Shown here: positions 30,227-39,147 of the stretch, one piece after another
Layout: each line of letters starts with the position of its first letter
How positions within the stretch are numbered: the first letter of the stretch is position 1
Source: Pseudomonadota bacterium
GTDB taxonomy: Bacteria > Pseudomonadota > Gammaproteobacteria > DASZBR01
Reading direction: 5' to 3'
Assembly (NCBI GenBank): GCA_021777765.1
Contig: JAJYDF010000007.1
Span: 57,366 to 121,365 of the forward strand
Length of the DNA stretch: 64,000 nt
The notes under the pieces: generated by a model
What the model saw: only the letters and a program-made list of their open reading frames with translations
Database searches by the model: none
What the model was told of the DNA's origin: nothing
Made by a program: the position numbers and the translations under genes

Positions 30227-30844
30227 TTAAAATAGGGCATTTGCCATTTTAAATACACCAGAATATTCATATAAAACGCCAAGTAGAGGATGTGTCATTT
30301 TCATTAACATTTGATAGGAGTCATCTGATAAAGGAATCTCTTCGACATAAATTTTGCCAATAATGAAAGAGATTGGCAGTATAATCGCTCTATCATATAT
30401 TTTAATGACATAGCTTTTGTGTTGGAAAATAATTTTATTTTCTTTAATAGAATAAGTCATCTTCACGCCTATATTTGAAAGAGCATATTCAATCATTTCA
30501 TTGTTCTGTAGAAATTCTATATGCGAACTAAAAATATAGGGATTCTGTGGTGTAAAATAAAAAATACGTTCTATATAAATAGCATTTACGTTGGCTTTTC
30601 CAAAAAATGTCGCGTCGACTTTCACATTTTTTCCTTTAAATGGAATAAGCGTTTTCAATAATTTCAGGAATGGCATAAATAATGACATGAGCAATGAAAA
30701 AGTAATATTCATGTTGCCTTCGAGGTTAATAACATCATTATTATTAGCATCTATGGCATAACGTCTTCGCATGATCGCAGGTAATGAGTTGCACTGATCA
30801 CTGAATTTTGCCTTTGATGATATTGGTGAATTATTAGTTATCAT
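30227..30844 (-). CDS. DUF4166 domain protein
   Basis: A 205-residue protein matching the DUF4166 family: it opens with a CNSLPAIMRRRYAIDAN segment and contains GKNVKVDATFFGKAN and ERIFYFTPQNPYIFSS. The family has no established function and is often found next to, or fused with, NAD-binding or DCC proteins. Here it overlaps the DCC gene by 11 bases, so the two are translationally coupled and probably act together. One or two hydrophobic stretches near residues 50-68 could contact the membrane. Confidence 0.75.
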   Translation of the reverse strand: MITNNSPISSKAKFSDQCNSLPAIMRRRYAIDANNNDVINLEGNMNITFSLLMSLFMPFLKLLKTLIPFKGKNVKVDATFFGKANVNAIYIERIFYFTPQNPYIFSSHIEFLQNNEMIEYALSNIGVKMTYSIKENKIIFQHKSYVIKIYDRAIILPISFIIGKIYVEEIPLSDDSYQMLMKMTHPLLGVLYEYSGVFKMANALF

Positions 30845-31229
30845 GATTGAGATTATTGACAGGCGGTATTCCTTTAATATGTAACAGTATATTTCGCATC
30901 ATCCTTAAAATGGGGTATAACGCAGTGGAAATATATTTTGATCGGAATAAGCATACATTGAGTCGATTGATAAAATCATTATTAGTTCCGATTAATGCGA
31001 GCACATGCTGCGCATCGGCTCCGTGATATAATTTACCGTTTAATTTAACGACCATACATTTATCTATATCTAATTTAGCCTGATAAATTTCTTGCATGAT
31101 GGGATGATTTTCTCTGGCATTAATCAATTGCAAACTACCAGCTGATTTGCGAATTTTTAAAGCTTTTGCAGCAGAATTGCATAAAGGGCATTGGCCATCG
31201 TAAATCAAATAAATAGGTTGATTATTCAT
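30834..31229 (-). CDS. DCC family thiol-disulfide oxidoreductase-like protein (DUF393)
   Basis: A protein of about 131 residues of the DCC (DUF393) family, named after its conserved DxxCPLC motif. Here it is YLIYDGQCPLCNSAAKALK, followed by LQLINARENHP and a conserved HGADAQHVLAL. The fold is predicted to be thioredoxin-like with a CxxC redox pair. The frame offers a TTG at 31244, but I prefer the ATG at 31229; neither has a strong ribosome site. It overlaps the DUF4166 gene downstream. Confidence 0.82.
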   Translation of the reverse strand: MNNQPIYLIYDGQCPLCNSAAKALKIRKSAGSLQLINARENHPIMQEIYQAKLDIDKCMVVKLNGKLYHGADAQHVLALIGTNNDFINRLNVCLFRSKYISTALYPILRMMRNILLHIKGIPPVNNLNHDN

Positions 31230-31377
31230 ATAGGGTATACTCAAAAGATGGCTTATTATACATTATAATTATTGGCTTTCAAAATGCTGTTCTTTTCAAA
31301 AAATATTGTATTATTGAATAATTAATTCATTGAAACAATTGTTAATTCATAGGTATATAAATAGGTAATTTTCACAT

Positions 31378-31851
31378 ATGAGAATTGAAAGAAAACGGCT
31401 CGCAGAAATTGATAAACAATTAATCATACAGCTTTGTAATGATCCGCAAATCAAAAAACACATGCCACTGTCTAAGGAAAATTTTGATCTCGATGAATAT
31501 GAAAAATTCATTAAAGCAAAAGAAAAAATATGGCTAGATAATAACTATGGGCCTTGGGCTTATCTGGTTGATGGAAAATTTGTTGGTTGGGGTGGGTTAC
31601 AGCCTGAAGATGGCGATGTTGAAATTGCGCTTGTTTTACATCCTCAATACTGGGGGTATGGTCCATTGCTCTTTAAGGATATAATCAAATATGCATTTGA
31701 AACATTAAAATTAAAATCAGTTATTGTGCTGTTTCCGCCTTCAAGATCTAAAGTCAAAGGATTATTAAAATTGGGATTTAAAAAAGAAATTGAAGTTGAT
31801 ATTGAAGGTAGTCAGTTTATACGATATAGATTGGATTCGCACTTATGTTAA
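31378..31851 (+). CDS. GNAT family N-acetyltransferase
   Basis: A 157-residue single-domain acetyltransferase. The acetyl-CoA binding region reads VEIALVLHPQYWGYGPLLFKDIIKYAF and is followed by the typical KSVIVLFPPSRSKVKGLLKLGFKK. The second glycine of the usual Q/RxxGxG/A loop is kept as YWGYG. The substrate is unknown. The phosphotransferase gene starts 21 bases downstream, so they probably form a unit, as is common for small-molecule modifying enzymes. Confidence 0.8.
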   Translation: MRIERKRLAEIDKQLIIQLCNDPQIKKHMPLSKENFDLDEYEKFIKAKEKIWLDNNYGPWAYLVDGKFVGWGGLQPEDGDVEIALVLHPQYWGYGPLLFKDIIKYAFETLKLKSVIVLFPPSRSKVKGLLKLGFKKEIEVDIEGSQFIRYRLDSHLC

Positions 31852-31872
31852 ATAAACAGTAAGAATGAAGTT

Positions 31873-32868
31873 ATGGATAATACTCAGTTTGGTCAATTAT
31901 GTGATGTACTTGAATTAGGCAAGCTTATCAAGATACCAGTCAGTGTTTCGGGCGGGTTGTTACATGCGATGTGGCATATTGTTACTGATAAAAATGAATA
32001 TGCAGTGAAAGAATTAAATAAAAATATCATCATCGATCAGCATGTGATCGATTCTTATGAATTAACCGAAAATATCGCTCGTGCATTTTATGAAAGAGGT
32101 ATTCCAGCCATTGCTAGTTTGAAATTAGATAATAAAGCGCTCATTAAAATTGAAGATAACATATATATTGTATACCCATGGGTGAAAGGTAATACATTGG
32201 GTCGTGATGAAGTAAGCAAGGTCCATGCAGTAAAAGTAGCGACAATATTGGCTACTATCCATAAACTCAATCTCCATTTTATTGAAATTACGCATCCTGA
32301 GTGGGACATTAATCGCAATGATTATTTTGGTGCTTTAACACACAAAGCATTACAGCATGATTTATCATTTGCACCTCAACTCAGTGATAATTTGGAAAAT
32401 ATTTTTCTATGGAACAAAAAATATCAGCAAAGTATCTCAAAACTCGATAAAACGTTAGTTGTTAGTCATGGTGATTTAGATCAAAAAAATATCCTTTGGA
32501 CGGATAATTTAGATCCAGTGTTGATTGATTGGGAATCAGCCAGATTACTTAACCCCACGCAAGAAATATTGAACGCAGCATTAGATTGGAGCGGTGTTAC
32601 CTCATGCAATATTAATAGAGATATTTTTCAGGCGATGTTAATACAATATAAAAAAACGAGCGGAACCATCAAATCCCATCAAATTTCTGCTGCATTTTGG
32701 GGCATCATTGGTAATTGGATAAATTGGCTTACATATAATATAAAGCGCAGTTTAGACAAACGAATAAATTCCGAAGAAAAAATATTAGCTCTCGACCAGG
32801 CGCATAGAGTATTAAATACGCTTATTTATTTAACATCGCAAATGGATGGATTAATCCATTTAATATAA
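31873..32868 (+). CDS. Aminoglycoside phosphotransferase (APH) family protein
   Basis: A 331-residue protein with the kinase-like APH fold. The Brenner motif VVSHGDLDQKNILW gives the catalytic Asp and Asn, and the metal-binding Asp follows in PVLIDWESARLLNP. The N-terminal lobe has the ATP lysine in NEYAVKELNK. Family members phosphorylate aminoglycosides, choline, homoserine or proteins; the substrate cannot be read here. The gene follows the GNAT gene closely, which hints at a shared small-molecule substrate. Confidence 0.8.
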   Translation: MDNTQFGQLCDVLELGKLIKIPVSVSGGLLHAMWHIVTDKNEYAVKELNKNIIIDQHVIDSYELTENIARAFYERGIPAIASLKLDNKALIKIEDNIYIVYPWVKGNTLGRDEVSKVHAVKVATILATIHKLNLHFIEITHPEWDINRNDYFGALTHKALQHDLSFAPQLSDNLENIFLWNKKYQQSISKLDKTLVVSHGDLDQKNILWTDNLDPVLIDWESARLLNPTQEILNAALDWSGVTSCNINRDIFQAMLIQYKKTSGTIKSHQISAAFWGIIGNWINWLTYNIKRSLDKRINSEEKILALDQAHRVLNTLIYLTSQMDGLIHLI

Positions 32869-32876
32869 TGGTCATT

Positions 32877-33173
32877 TTAATTAATTTCTTCAGCAAATAT
32901 CGCTTCATAGGGTTTTGCTAATAAACCCTCTAATTTATCTATCAATGCAGTAATATAGGGTTTTTGAAATTGTAGTTGGTGAGCTTCTTTGCTGATCCAA
33001 TTTTCATAAAAAAAGAATTTACAGGGATTACTAATATCTTGATGCATACGATATTCTTTACAGGTAGGTTCTGCGCGGCTAGGCGCAATGACTTTTATTA
33101 ATTCCTGTTTTAATTCAGTTGTTTTATCTGGTTTGGATTCAAGAATGGCGACAACGGTATAGGCCTTAGACAT
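32877..33173 (-). CDS. Antibiotic biosynthesis monooxygenase (ABM) domain protein
   Basis: A 98-residue protein of the ABM/dimeric alpha-beta barrel family (TVVAILESKPDKTTELKQEL, CKEYRMHQDISNPCKFFFYENWISKEAHQLQFQKPYI). Such small dimers act as quinol monooxygenases or heme-related enzymes without an external cofactor. An AAGGA site lies 7 bases before the ATG. It converges with the phosphotransferase gene, 8 bases away. Confidence 0.82.
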   Translation of the reverse strand: MSKAYTVVAILESKPDKTTELKQELIKVIAPSRAEPTCKEYRMHQDISNPCKFFFYENWISKEAHQLQFQKPYITALIDKLEGLLAKPYEAIFAEEIN

Positions 33174-33264
33174 TGATTATTCCTTAACGATGCAAATGAA
33201 ATTGTAATCGATTATTATATAAAGTATTTCGAATTTGTCACTCAATAATTATTCGGGGGCTTAA

Positions 33265-33864
33265 ATGAAAAAAATTTCACTAATCATTTTTGATGATTTT
33301 ACTGAAATTGATTTGTTTTTAATGTGGGATATTTTGGGCAGAAATAAACAAGATTGGCAAGTTAACATATTAGGAACAAAATCATTTCATCAATCCAGTA
33401 ATGGTTTAAATATTCCAACTCATGGGCATATCAAAGATGCAAATAATGCTGACGTGGTTTTATTTTCGAGTGGCAAGGGGACAAGGGAAGTCATAAAAGA
33501 TCAAGAATTCATATCAACATTTGCATTAAATCCTAAGCAGCAATTAATAGGGTCTATCTGTTCTGGCGCATTAGTTTTAGCGACATTGGGTTTATTAAAA
33601 GACAAAAAAGCAACAACGCACTCTAGAGCAAAACAACAATTAATATCTATGGGTATTGAAGTAATCGATAAGCCTTTTATTTGTTATGACAAAATTGCCA
33701 CTGCCGGAGGTTGTTTATCTGCGCAATATTTAGTTGGATGGGTAATTGAGAAACTCTGTGGTTCACAAAAGAAAAAAGAATTATTACAAGAAATTTTCCC
33801 TGTCGGACAAATCAATTTATATGAAAATTTGTTAAATACTACAATCCAAGCAGGACACAAATAA
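33265..33864 (+). CDS. DJ-1/PfpI family protein
   Basis: A 199-residue class I glutamine amidotransferase-like protein of the DJ-1/PfpI family. The nucleophile elbow is IGSICSGALVLATLGLL with the Cys near residue 98, and KKATTHSRAKQQL and ATAGGCLSAQYLVGWVIEKL are family segments. The N-terminus (LIIFDDFTEIDLFLMWDIL) places it nearer the isocyanide hydratase/ThiJ-like subgroup. Proposed roles for relatives include glyoxal detoxification or stress protection; the specific role here is open. Confidence 0.82.
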   Translation: MKKISLIIFDDFTEIDLFLMWDILGRNKQDWQVNILGTKSFHQSSNGLNIPTHGHIKDANNADVVLFSSGKGTREVIKDQEFISTFALNPKQQLIGSICSGALVLATLGLLKDKKATTHSRAKQQLISMGIEVIDKPFICYDKIATAGGCLSAQYLVGWVIEKLCGSQKKKELLQEIFPVGQINLYENLLNTTIQAGHK

Positions 33865-33908
33865 AATGTTTATTATCTGTTGTCTCTATTTTGATTTGTC
33901 AAAATTAA

Positions 33909-33931
33909 TTGGTCAGGCAATGCCTGACCAA
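33909..33931 (-). terminator. Hairpin between the DJ-1 gene and pfk
   Basis: GGTCAGGC-AAT-GCCTGACC forms a perfect 8-pair stem with a 3-base loop in the convergent gap, extended by TT/AA. On the minus strand it is followed by AATTAATTTTG, a weak U-rich tail. It is a plausible terminator for the phosphofructokinase gene and may also stop the DJ-1 transcript. Confidence 0.55.
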
Positions 33932-33954
33932 AATAGATTAAGTAAGTATAAAAA

Positions 33955-35220
33955 TTATTTCACGACAAATTCAGTCAGCTTTTTTTCTACAGAAACATTT
34001 TTTAGCGTGACGTATTCAGGTAAACCATTTTTATATACAGGATAATCTTCACCTTGAATTAATGGGGATAAATATTTTCGGCATTCTTCGGTAATATGAA
34101 AACCATCTGCAGTAATATAATGTTTTGGTAAAAATTTTTCTTTATTGGCGACTTCAGCAAGTGGTGCTTCGCCGATAGTCCAGCGATAATTTTCACCGGG
34201 TATACGTACAATTGTAGGCATCACAGCATTTTTTCCAGCTAATGCAAATTCAACGGCGGCTTTTCCTACTGCATAAGCTTGTTCAACATCAGTTTTTGAG
34301 GCGATGTGTCTTGCAGCACGTTGTAAATAATCTGCTACGGCCCAATGATATTTAAAATTTAATTCTTGTTTAATTAATTGTGCGATGACAGGTGCTACAC
34401 CACCTAATTGTGCATGTCCGAATGCATCTTTTAATCCGGCTTCTGCTAAAAATTTTCCTTCAGCATTTCGCACGCCTTCTGATACAACTATCGCACAGTA
34501 TCCAAATTTTTTGACACATTCATTGACGCGTTTTAAAAATAATTCAGGTGCAAAAGGAATTTCGGGAAATAAAATAATGTGTGGTGCACTTGTTTCATTT
34601 TCTGCGGCTAAACCACCTGCTGCAGCAATCCAACCGGTGTGGCGTCCCATCACTTCTAGAATAAATACTTTAGTTGAAGTGGCTGCCATTGAGGCAACAT
34701 CAAATCCTGCTTCTCGAATTGAAACAGCGATATATTTAGCAACTGATCCAAAACCTGGGCAATTATCGGTGATGGCTAAATCATTATCGACTGTTTTGGG
34801 AATGCCAATACAAGTGAGTGGATATTTTAATTCAGCACTTAATTGCGAAACTTTGTGTGCGGTGTCTTGTGAATCACCACCACCGTTATAAAAGAAATAA
34901 CCAATATTATGTGCGGCAAAAACTTCTAACAATCGCTCGTATTCTGCGCGATTTTCTTGCAGACTTTTTAATTTATAGCGACAGGAGCCAAACGCACCAG
35001 CGGGTGTGTAACGTAAGGCGGCAATATTTTCTGCAGATTCTTGGTTGATGTCGATTAAATCTTCTGTTAACGCACCAATGATGCCATTACGACCTGCGTA
35101 TAATTTGTCGATGTGATCTTTATGTAAACGTGCGGTTTCTATGACGCCGCAAGCTGTAGCATTGATAACTGCTGTGACGCCGCCAGATTGTGCGTAAAAT
35201 GCATTCATTTTTTTTTGCAT
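33955..35220 (-). CDS. Pyrophosphate-type 6-phosphofructokinase
   Basis: A 421-residue phosphofructokinase. Key segments are YNGGGDSQDTAHK near residue 113, PKTVDNDLAITDNCPGFGS near 140 and EVMGRHTGWIAAAGG. The Lys in PKTVDND, where ATP enzymes have Gly (PGTIDND), and the changed GGDS motif indicate use of pyrophosphate rather than ATP. That makes the step reversible and usable in both glycolysis and gluconeogenesis. GGAG precedes the ATG at 35220 by 8 bases. The assignment to the PPi class rests on these residues and is not biochemically shown. Confidence 0.9.
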   Translation of the reverse strand: MQKKMNAFYAQSGGVTAVINATACGVIETARLHKDHIDKLYAGRNGIIGALTEDLIDINQESAENIAALRYTPAGAFGSCRYKLKSLQENRAEYERLLEVFAAHNIGYFFYNGGGDSQDTAHKVSQLSAELKYPLTCIGIPKTVDNDLAITDNCPGFGSVAKYIAVSIREAGFDVASMAATSTKVFILEVMGRHTGWIAAAGGLAAENETSAPHIILFPEIPFAPELFLKRVNECVKKFGYCAIVVSEGVRNAEGKFLAEAGLKDAFGHAQLGGVAPVIAQLIKQELNFKYHWAVADYLQRAARHIASKTDVEQAYAVGKAAVEFALAGKNAVMPTIVRIPGENYRWTIGEAPLAEVANKEKFLPKHYITADGFHITEECRKYLSPLIQGEDYPVYKNGLPEYVTLKNVSVEKKLTEFVVK

Positions 35221-35299
35221 TAATTGATCTCCAAAATAAAAAAATTAATGATATAAAAAAGTATTGCTACGTATTATTAACTTTGTCATATTTTTAAAC

Positions 35300-35348
35300 C
35301 ACCCTCATCTACCGAAGGCACCTTCTCCCGCAAGCGGGAGAAGGAAAA
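35300..35348. repeat. REP-like repeat, copy A
   Basis: A 49-base element starting CACCCTCATCTACCGAAGG and containing the hairpin CTTCTCCCGC-AA-GCGGGAGAAG (10-pair stem). An identical copy lies at 36421-36469, about 1.1 kb away. It occupies the gap between pfk and nudC and could stabilise or end transcripts. Confidence 0.85.
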
Positions 35349-35421
35349 TATTCTGACAAAATAAATGAAACGCAATTGTGCTACTGTGTTTTATTAATAT
35401 AAGACGGTGTATTCGCCAAAT

Positions 35422-36261
35422 TTAATTATTTATTTTTTGTTGTTGCTTCTCGATAAAAGAATTAATTAACCATCGTGCAATACTGGCATGAATGGGTAAC
35501 ACGGGTAAATTATGAATGTTAAACCATTTTGCGTCTTCTATTTCAATTCCATCAGGATTTAATTCACCCGATTCATATTCTGCTGTAAAACCTAACATTA
35601 AAGAATGCGGAAATGGCCAAGGTTGGCTGCGTATATATTTAATATTTTTTAGATAAATGCCGACTTCTTCAAATACTTCACGTTCTACCGCTTCTTCTAT
35701 GGTTTCACCGGCTTCTACAAAACCGGCTAGCATGCTATACATGCCTGGTTTAAAGTGAGGTGAACGGGCCAATAACATTTCATCGCCCTTCTCAACCAAT
35801 ACAATAATTGAGGGTGAAATTCTGGGATAACTGTGAAACTGACATTTAGGGCAGGCTCTAGCACGTTCCGTTTCTTTTAAATACATTTCGCTACCACAAC
35901 GACCACAAAAATGATTGGTATTGTCCCAAAATAATAATTGGCTTGCGCGACCTGCAATATTAAATAAAGTATCACCTAGAATTTCATAACATTGTCTTAA
36001 TGGATATAATTCCATATTTTGTGGGATAGTTGCGTTATTATTTAATTCGATAGCGTAACAATTTGTTTCATTATAAGTGCCAAGATAGTGTTGGTTTTGT
36101 GATTCAAAAGATAATTCTGAAAAGTGATGTAATAAAGGTATTGGTTTGTCGTAATTGGCTTTATCGATTAATAATTTTTCATCTTTGAATATGAACCAGA
36201 GACTGGGGGTAGATGTGGTCTGTTCAGGCGGTAATAATCTAGGAATAAAATTTGTTTTCAT
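35422..36261 (-). CDS. nudC: NAD(+) diphosphatase / RNA decapping hydrolase NudC
   Basis: A 279-residue Nudix enzyme. A four-cysteine zinc ribbon (FCGRCGSEMY and RACPKCQFHSYPRI) precedes the Nudix box GFVEAGETIEEAVEREVFEEVGI at about 175-198. The NADH-pyrophosphatase specificity motif is seen as SQPWPFPHSLMLGF. NudC cleaves NAD(H) and removes NAD caps from RNA. The length and order match E. coli NudC. Confidence 0.95.
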   Translation of the reverse strand: MKTNFIPRLLPPEQTTSTPSLWFIFKDEKLLIDKANYDKPIPLLHHFSELSFESQNQHYLGTYNETNCYAIELNNNATIPQNMELYPLRQCYEILGDTLFNIAGRASQLLFWDNTNHFCGRCGSEMYLKETERARACPKCQFHSYPRISPSIIVLVEKGDEMLLARSPHFKPGMYSMLAGFVEAGETIEEAVEREVFEEVGIYLKNIKYIRSQPWPFPHSLMLGFTAEYESGELNPDGIEIEDAKWFNIHNLPVLPIHASIARWLINSFIEKQQQKINN

Positions 36262-36346
36262 AGTTTTCCAAACTTATTTATAGGTGGAAAAAAAATAATT
36301 ATATGTAATTTATTGAGTTGAGTAAAAAGAAAATTACTGTTACTTA

Positions 36347-36390
36347 CTTCTCTCCTTCGGTGCGAAAGTGCCTTAGGTAGATGGGGAGAT
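36347..36390 (-). repeat. REP-like repeat, inverted diverged copy
   Basis: On the minus strand this stretch reads CCCCATCTACCTAAGGCAC and continues TTTCGCACCGAAGGAGAGAAG. It matches the first half of the repeat at 36421-36469 with several changes. The two copies face each other 30 bases apart, an arrangement like the paired REP units (BIMEs) of enterics. Confidence 0.6.
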
Positions 36391-36420
36391 GTTAAAAGGA
36401 TATGATTCTTTTATTTAAAT

Positions 36421-36469
36421 CACCCTCATCTACCGAAGGCACCTTCTCCCGCAAGCGGGAGAAGGAAAA
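36421..36469. repeat. REP-like repeat, copy B
   Basis: Identical over 49 bases to copy A at 35300-35348, with the same 10-pair hairpin. It lies just upstream of the PPTase gene, within the 36262-36487 gap that also holds the inverted copy. Its identity to copy A suggests recent spread or gene conversion. Confidence 0.85.
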
Positions 36470-36487
36470 AAATAAACAAGAGGCATT

Positions 36488-37231
36488 ATGAATCAAACCT
36501 ATTTATCTTGGGATGTAGGGCCAGTACAGCCGCTCTTGCAAAATCAAGAAGTCCATATTTGGTATGCCGATTTAAATTTATCTGAAAATTTAATACAACT
36601 AATGGGTAATGTATTAAATCAAGATGAAAAAGATCGTGCTGCACGTTTTGTGCGTGATGAGGACCGTTTGCATTTTATTGCAGCGAGATCAATATTGCGT
36701 AATATTTTAAGCCGTTATTGTCATTGTGCACCTGAAAATATTCAATTTAATTATAATGCAAAAGGCAAACCATTTTTAAATGTCGAACAAATGCAATTAG
36801 ATATACAATTTAATTTATCACATTCACACGGCGTTGCATTATATGCAATATCACTTATAGAAAATATTGGTATTGATATCGAATATAATCAAAGACAAAT
36901 TCATCCACTTGATATAGCACAACGATTTTTTTCTAATGAGGAAATTACATTATTATCTCAATTGCCAGCATCTGAACAATTAACCGGTTTTTATAAAATA
37001 TGGACGCGAAAGGAGGCTTATGTTAAAGCAATAGGAGAAGGAATTTCGCATCCATTCGATCAATTTTCAGTAGATTTAATGAATAACAAAAGTAAAATTA
37101 AATTGAATGCGGCAAAGGGTAAATTGAGTGAGTGGACTATTTATGAAATTTTAACAGATACAAAATATTCAGCTGCATTAGCGCTGCCTTTCGATGAACC
37201 TATCATTCATTATTGGCGGTGGCAGAAATAG
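36488..37231 (+). CDS. 4'-phosphopantetheinyl transferase, Sfp/Gsp type
   Basis: A 247-residue enzyme that transfers the 4'-phosphopantetheine arm of coenzyme A to carrier proteins. The magnesium/CoA motif GIDIEYNQRQ near residue 132 and FYKIWTRKEAYVKAIGEGI near 170-190 are diagnostic of the Sfp-type family, as is FNLSHSHGVALYAI. AGAGG precedes the ATG. No polyketide or peptide synthase is nearby, so the target carrier protein is encoded elsewhere or is the fatty acid ACP. Confidence 0.92.
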   Translation: MNQTYLSWDVGPVQPLLQNQEVHIWYADLNLSENLIQLMGNVLNQDEKDRAARFVRDEDRLHFIAARSILRNILSRYCHCAPENIQFNYNAKGKPFLNVEQMQLDIQFNLSHSHGVALYAISLIENIGIDIEYNQRQIHPLDIAQRFFSNEEITLLSQLPASEQLTGFYKIWTRKEAYVKAIGEGISHPFDQFSVDLMNNKSKIKLNAAKGKLSEWTIYEILTDTKYSAALALPFDEPIIHYWRWQK

Positions 37232-37276
37232 CAGAAATAAATTTTAATGAATAATATTGTTAATATGTCTTCACAG

Positions 37277-38131
37277 TTATTTTTTTAATCTTGCCATCAA
37301 TTCTAAAATAGCCGCTTTTAACGCCGCCATTGAAGGTATGACGTAAAGAATATCTTGCATGCGTGAAGAATCATAATCAGTGTTGATAACCGCATCGAGT
37401 GAAAATGGTCTGCGTTCTACATTGTCTGAAAAACAATAATCCATTTCACCAAAAGAAGATAATAATCCTGCACCGAATACTTTTAATTCGTTATGTTCTT
37501 CAATTAAACCAAATTCGATAGTAAACCAATAAATCCGGCTCCAGGCGATTAATTCTTCATCGTTTGCAGTTTGCACTGCTTTGCCGATTAATTGAATAAT
37601 GTCTACATATTCAGGATTCATAAGTGGTGGTACATGTCCTAATACATCGTGTACAGCATCAGGCTCTGGTGTGTATTCGGGATCACTGTGATGACGGATA
37701 AATAAAGTAGCAGGCATGGCGCGTTGTCTTAAATAATGATGGAAGGTGCGGCCGTGTAATAATCCTTCTGCAGGTATAATACCAATGTGATGCTGTTCTT
37801 GTAGCTTTTTTTCTAAATCATGTAATTGAGGCATTTTATTAGTATCTAGATTGACTAATTCTTTTCCTGACAGATAAATATCACATGCTTTTTTGTGATG
37901 AGCATGAATTAATTGTTCAGAAATATAGTGCCAAATTTTGTTTTCTTCATTTGTATATTGGACTAAAGGAATACCTTTATTGTTTACACGATAATTTCTC
38001 GCTAAATGGAAAAGTTCAGTACGACGTGCAACATATTGTTTATCGTTTAACCCGGGGTGTTTAGGATCTAATTCCAAGTTGGTGGCGTTCAAATGTTCAT
38101 TAATTGTGTCGGGTACAATTATCATTGTCAT
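37277..38131 (-). CDS. phhA: Phenylalanine-4-hydroxylase
   Basis: A 284-residue pterin-dependent aromatic amino acid hydroxylase that converts phenylalanine to tyrosine. The iron site is DAVHDVLGHVPPLMNPEY (two His) plus the Glu of FTIEFGLIEE. The length matches bacterial single-domain enzymes, which lack the regulatory domain of the animal protein. The pterin recycling enzyme PhhB is not adjacent. In intracellular bacteria this enzyme can cover tyrosine need or pigment formation. An ATG two codons in (38125) is an alternative start. Confidence 0.95.
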   Translation of the reverse strand: MTMIIVPDTINEHLNATNLELDPKHPGLNDKQYVARRTELFHLARNYRVNNKGIPLVQYTNEENKIWHYISEQLIHAHHKKACDIYLSGKELVNLDTNKMPQLHDLEKKLQEQHHIGIIPAEGLLHGRTFHHYLRQRAMPATLFIRHHSDPEYTPEPDAVHDVLGHVPPLMNPEYVDIIQLIGKAVQTANDEELIAWSRIYWFTIEFGLIEEHNELKVFGAGLLSSFGEMDYCFSDNVERRPFSLDAVINTDYDSSRMQDILYVIPSMAALKAAILELMARLKK

Positions 38132-38219
38132 AAAAAGGAATATCCAAAAGCAAATGTTTATGTGGCAGATATTATAGTCTAAAATGCTTAAATGAAAATT
38201 AATTAAAGGAGAGTATGTA

Positions 38220-39137
38220 ATGACAGGATTTGAATTAACAGTGGGTTTAATTGTATTACTTGCTATCGTAGTTATTTATATGGGTGTCAAGCAAGTACCA
38301 CAAGGTTATGAATGGACGGTAGAACGTTTTGGTCGTTATACCCATACTATGCGTCCGGGTTTAAATTTAATTATTCCTTTTATTGATTCAATTGGCGTGC
38401 GTTTAAATCGCATGGAACAGGTTTTAGATATTCCCCCGCAAGAAATTATTAGCCGTGATAACGCAATGGTTAGAGTAGATGCGGTGGTATTTTTCCAAGT
38501 CATCGATGCTGCTAAAGCGGCCTATGAGGTACGCTATTTAGAAAATGCCATGAGAAATTTGGCCATGACTAACATGCGTAATGTGTTAGGCGCCTTAGAT
38601 TTAGATGCGATGTTATCGCAAAGAGATAATATCAATTCGAAATTATTAAGTGTTATTGATGATGCTACAACGCCTTGGGGTGTCAAAGTAACACGTGTAG
38701 AAATAAAAGAAATTGCGCCTCCTAAAGATTTAGTGGAATCAATGGCACGCCAAATGAAAGCTGAGCGAGATAAACGTGCTGCTATTTTAGAAGCGGAAGG
38801 TGTAAAACAATCACAAATATTAAAAGCAGAAGGTGGTAAGCAAGCCGTGATATTACAAGCAGAAGGTGAAAAAGAAGCGGCTTTTAGACAATCCGAAGCG
38901 AGGGAACGTTTAGCGGCTGCAGAAGCAAAAGCCACTGAAGTGGTGTCTGTAGCAATTGCACAAGGTAATATTCAAGCCATTAATTATTTCGTTGCGCAAA
39001 AATATGTAGATGCTTTAGGTAAAGTCGCATCCGCAAGTAATCAAAAAGTTATTTTAATGCCATTAGAAGCGGCAAGTGTAATTGGTTCTGTTGCAGGTAT
39101 TGGAGAAATAGCTAAACAAGCATTTGCTGATAAATAA
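38220..39137 (+). CDS. qmcA: SPFH/stomatin-family membrane protein, QmcA-like
   Basis: A 305-residue SPFH (stomatin, prohibitin, flotillin, HflK/C) protein. It has an N-terminal membrane helix (residues 5-23), the band-7 domain starting [19 protein letters not shown], and an alanine/glutamate-rich coiled coil from about 180 to 250. Such proteins form large rings that organise membrane microdomains and modulate FtsH. The downstream NfeD gene starts 10 bases later, the classical SPFH-NfeD partnership. Confidence 0.93.
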   Translation: MTGFELTVGLIVLLAIVVIYMGVKQVPQGYEWTVERFGRYTHTMRPGLNLIIPFIDSIGVRLNRMEQVLDIPPQEIISRDNAMVRVDAVVFFQVIDAAKAAYEVRYLENAMRNLAMTNMRNVLGALDLDAMLSQRDNINSKLLSVIDDATTPWGVKVTRVEIKEIAPPKDLVESMARQMKAERDKRAAILEAEGVKQSQILKAEGGKQAVILQAEGEKEAAFRQSEARERLAAAEAKATEVVSVAIAQGNIQAINYFVAQKYVDALGKVASASNQKVILMPLEAASVIGSVAGIGEIAKQAFADK

Positions 39138-39147
39138 GAGGGTTTTT

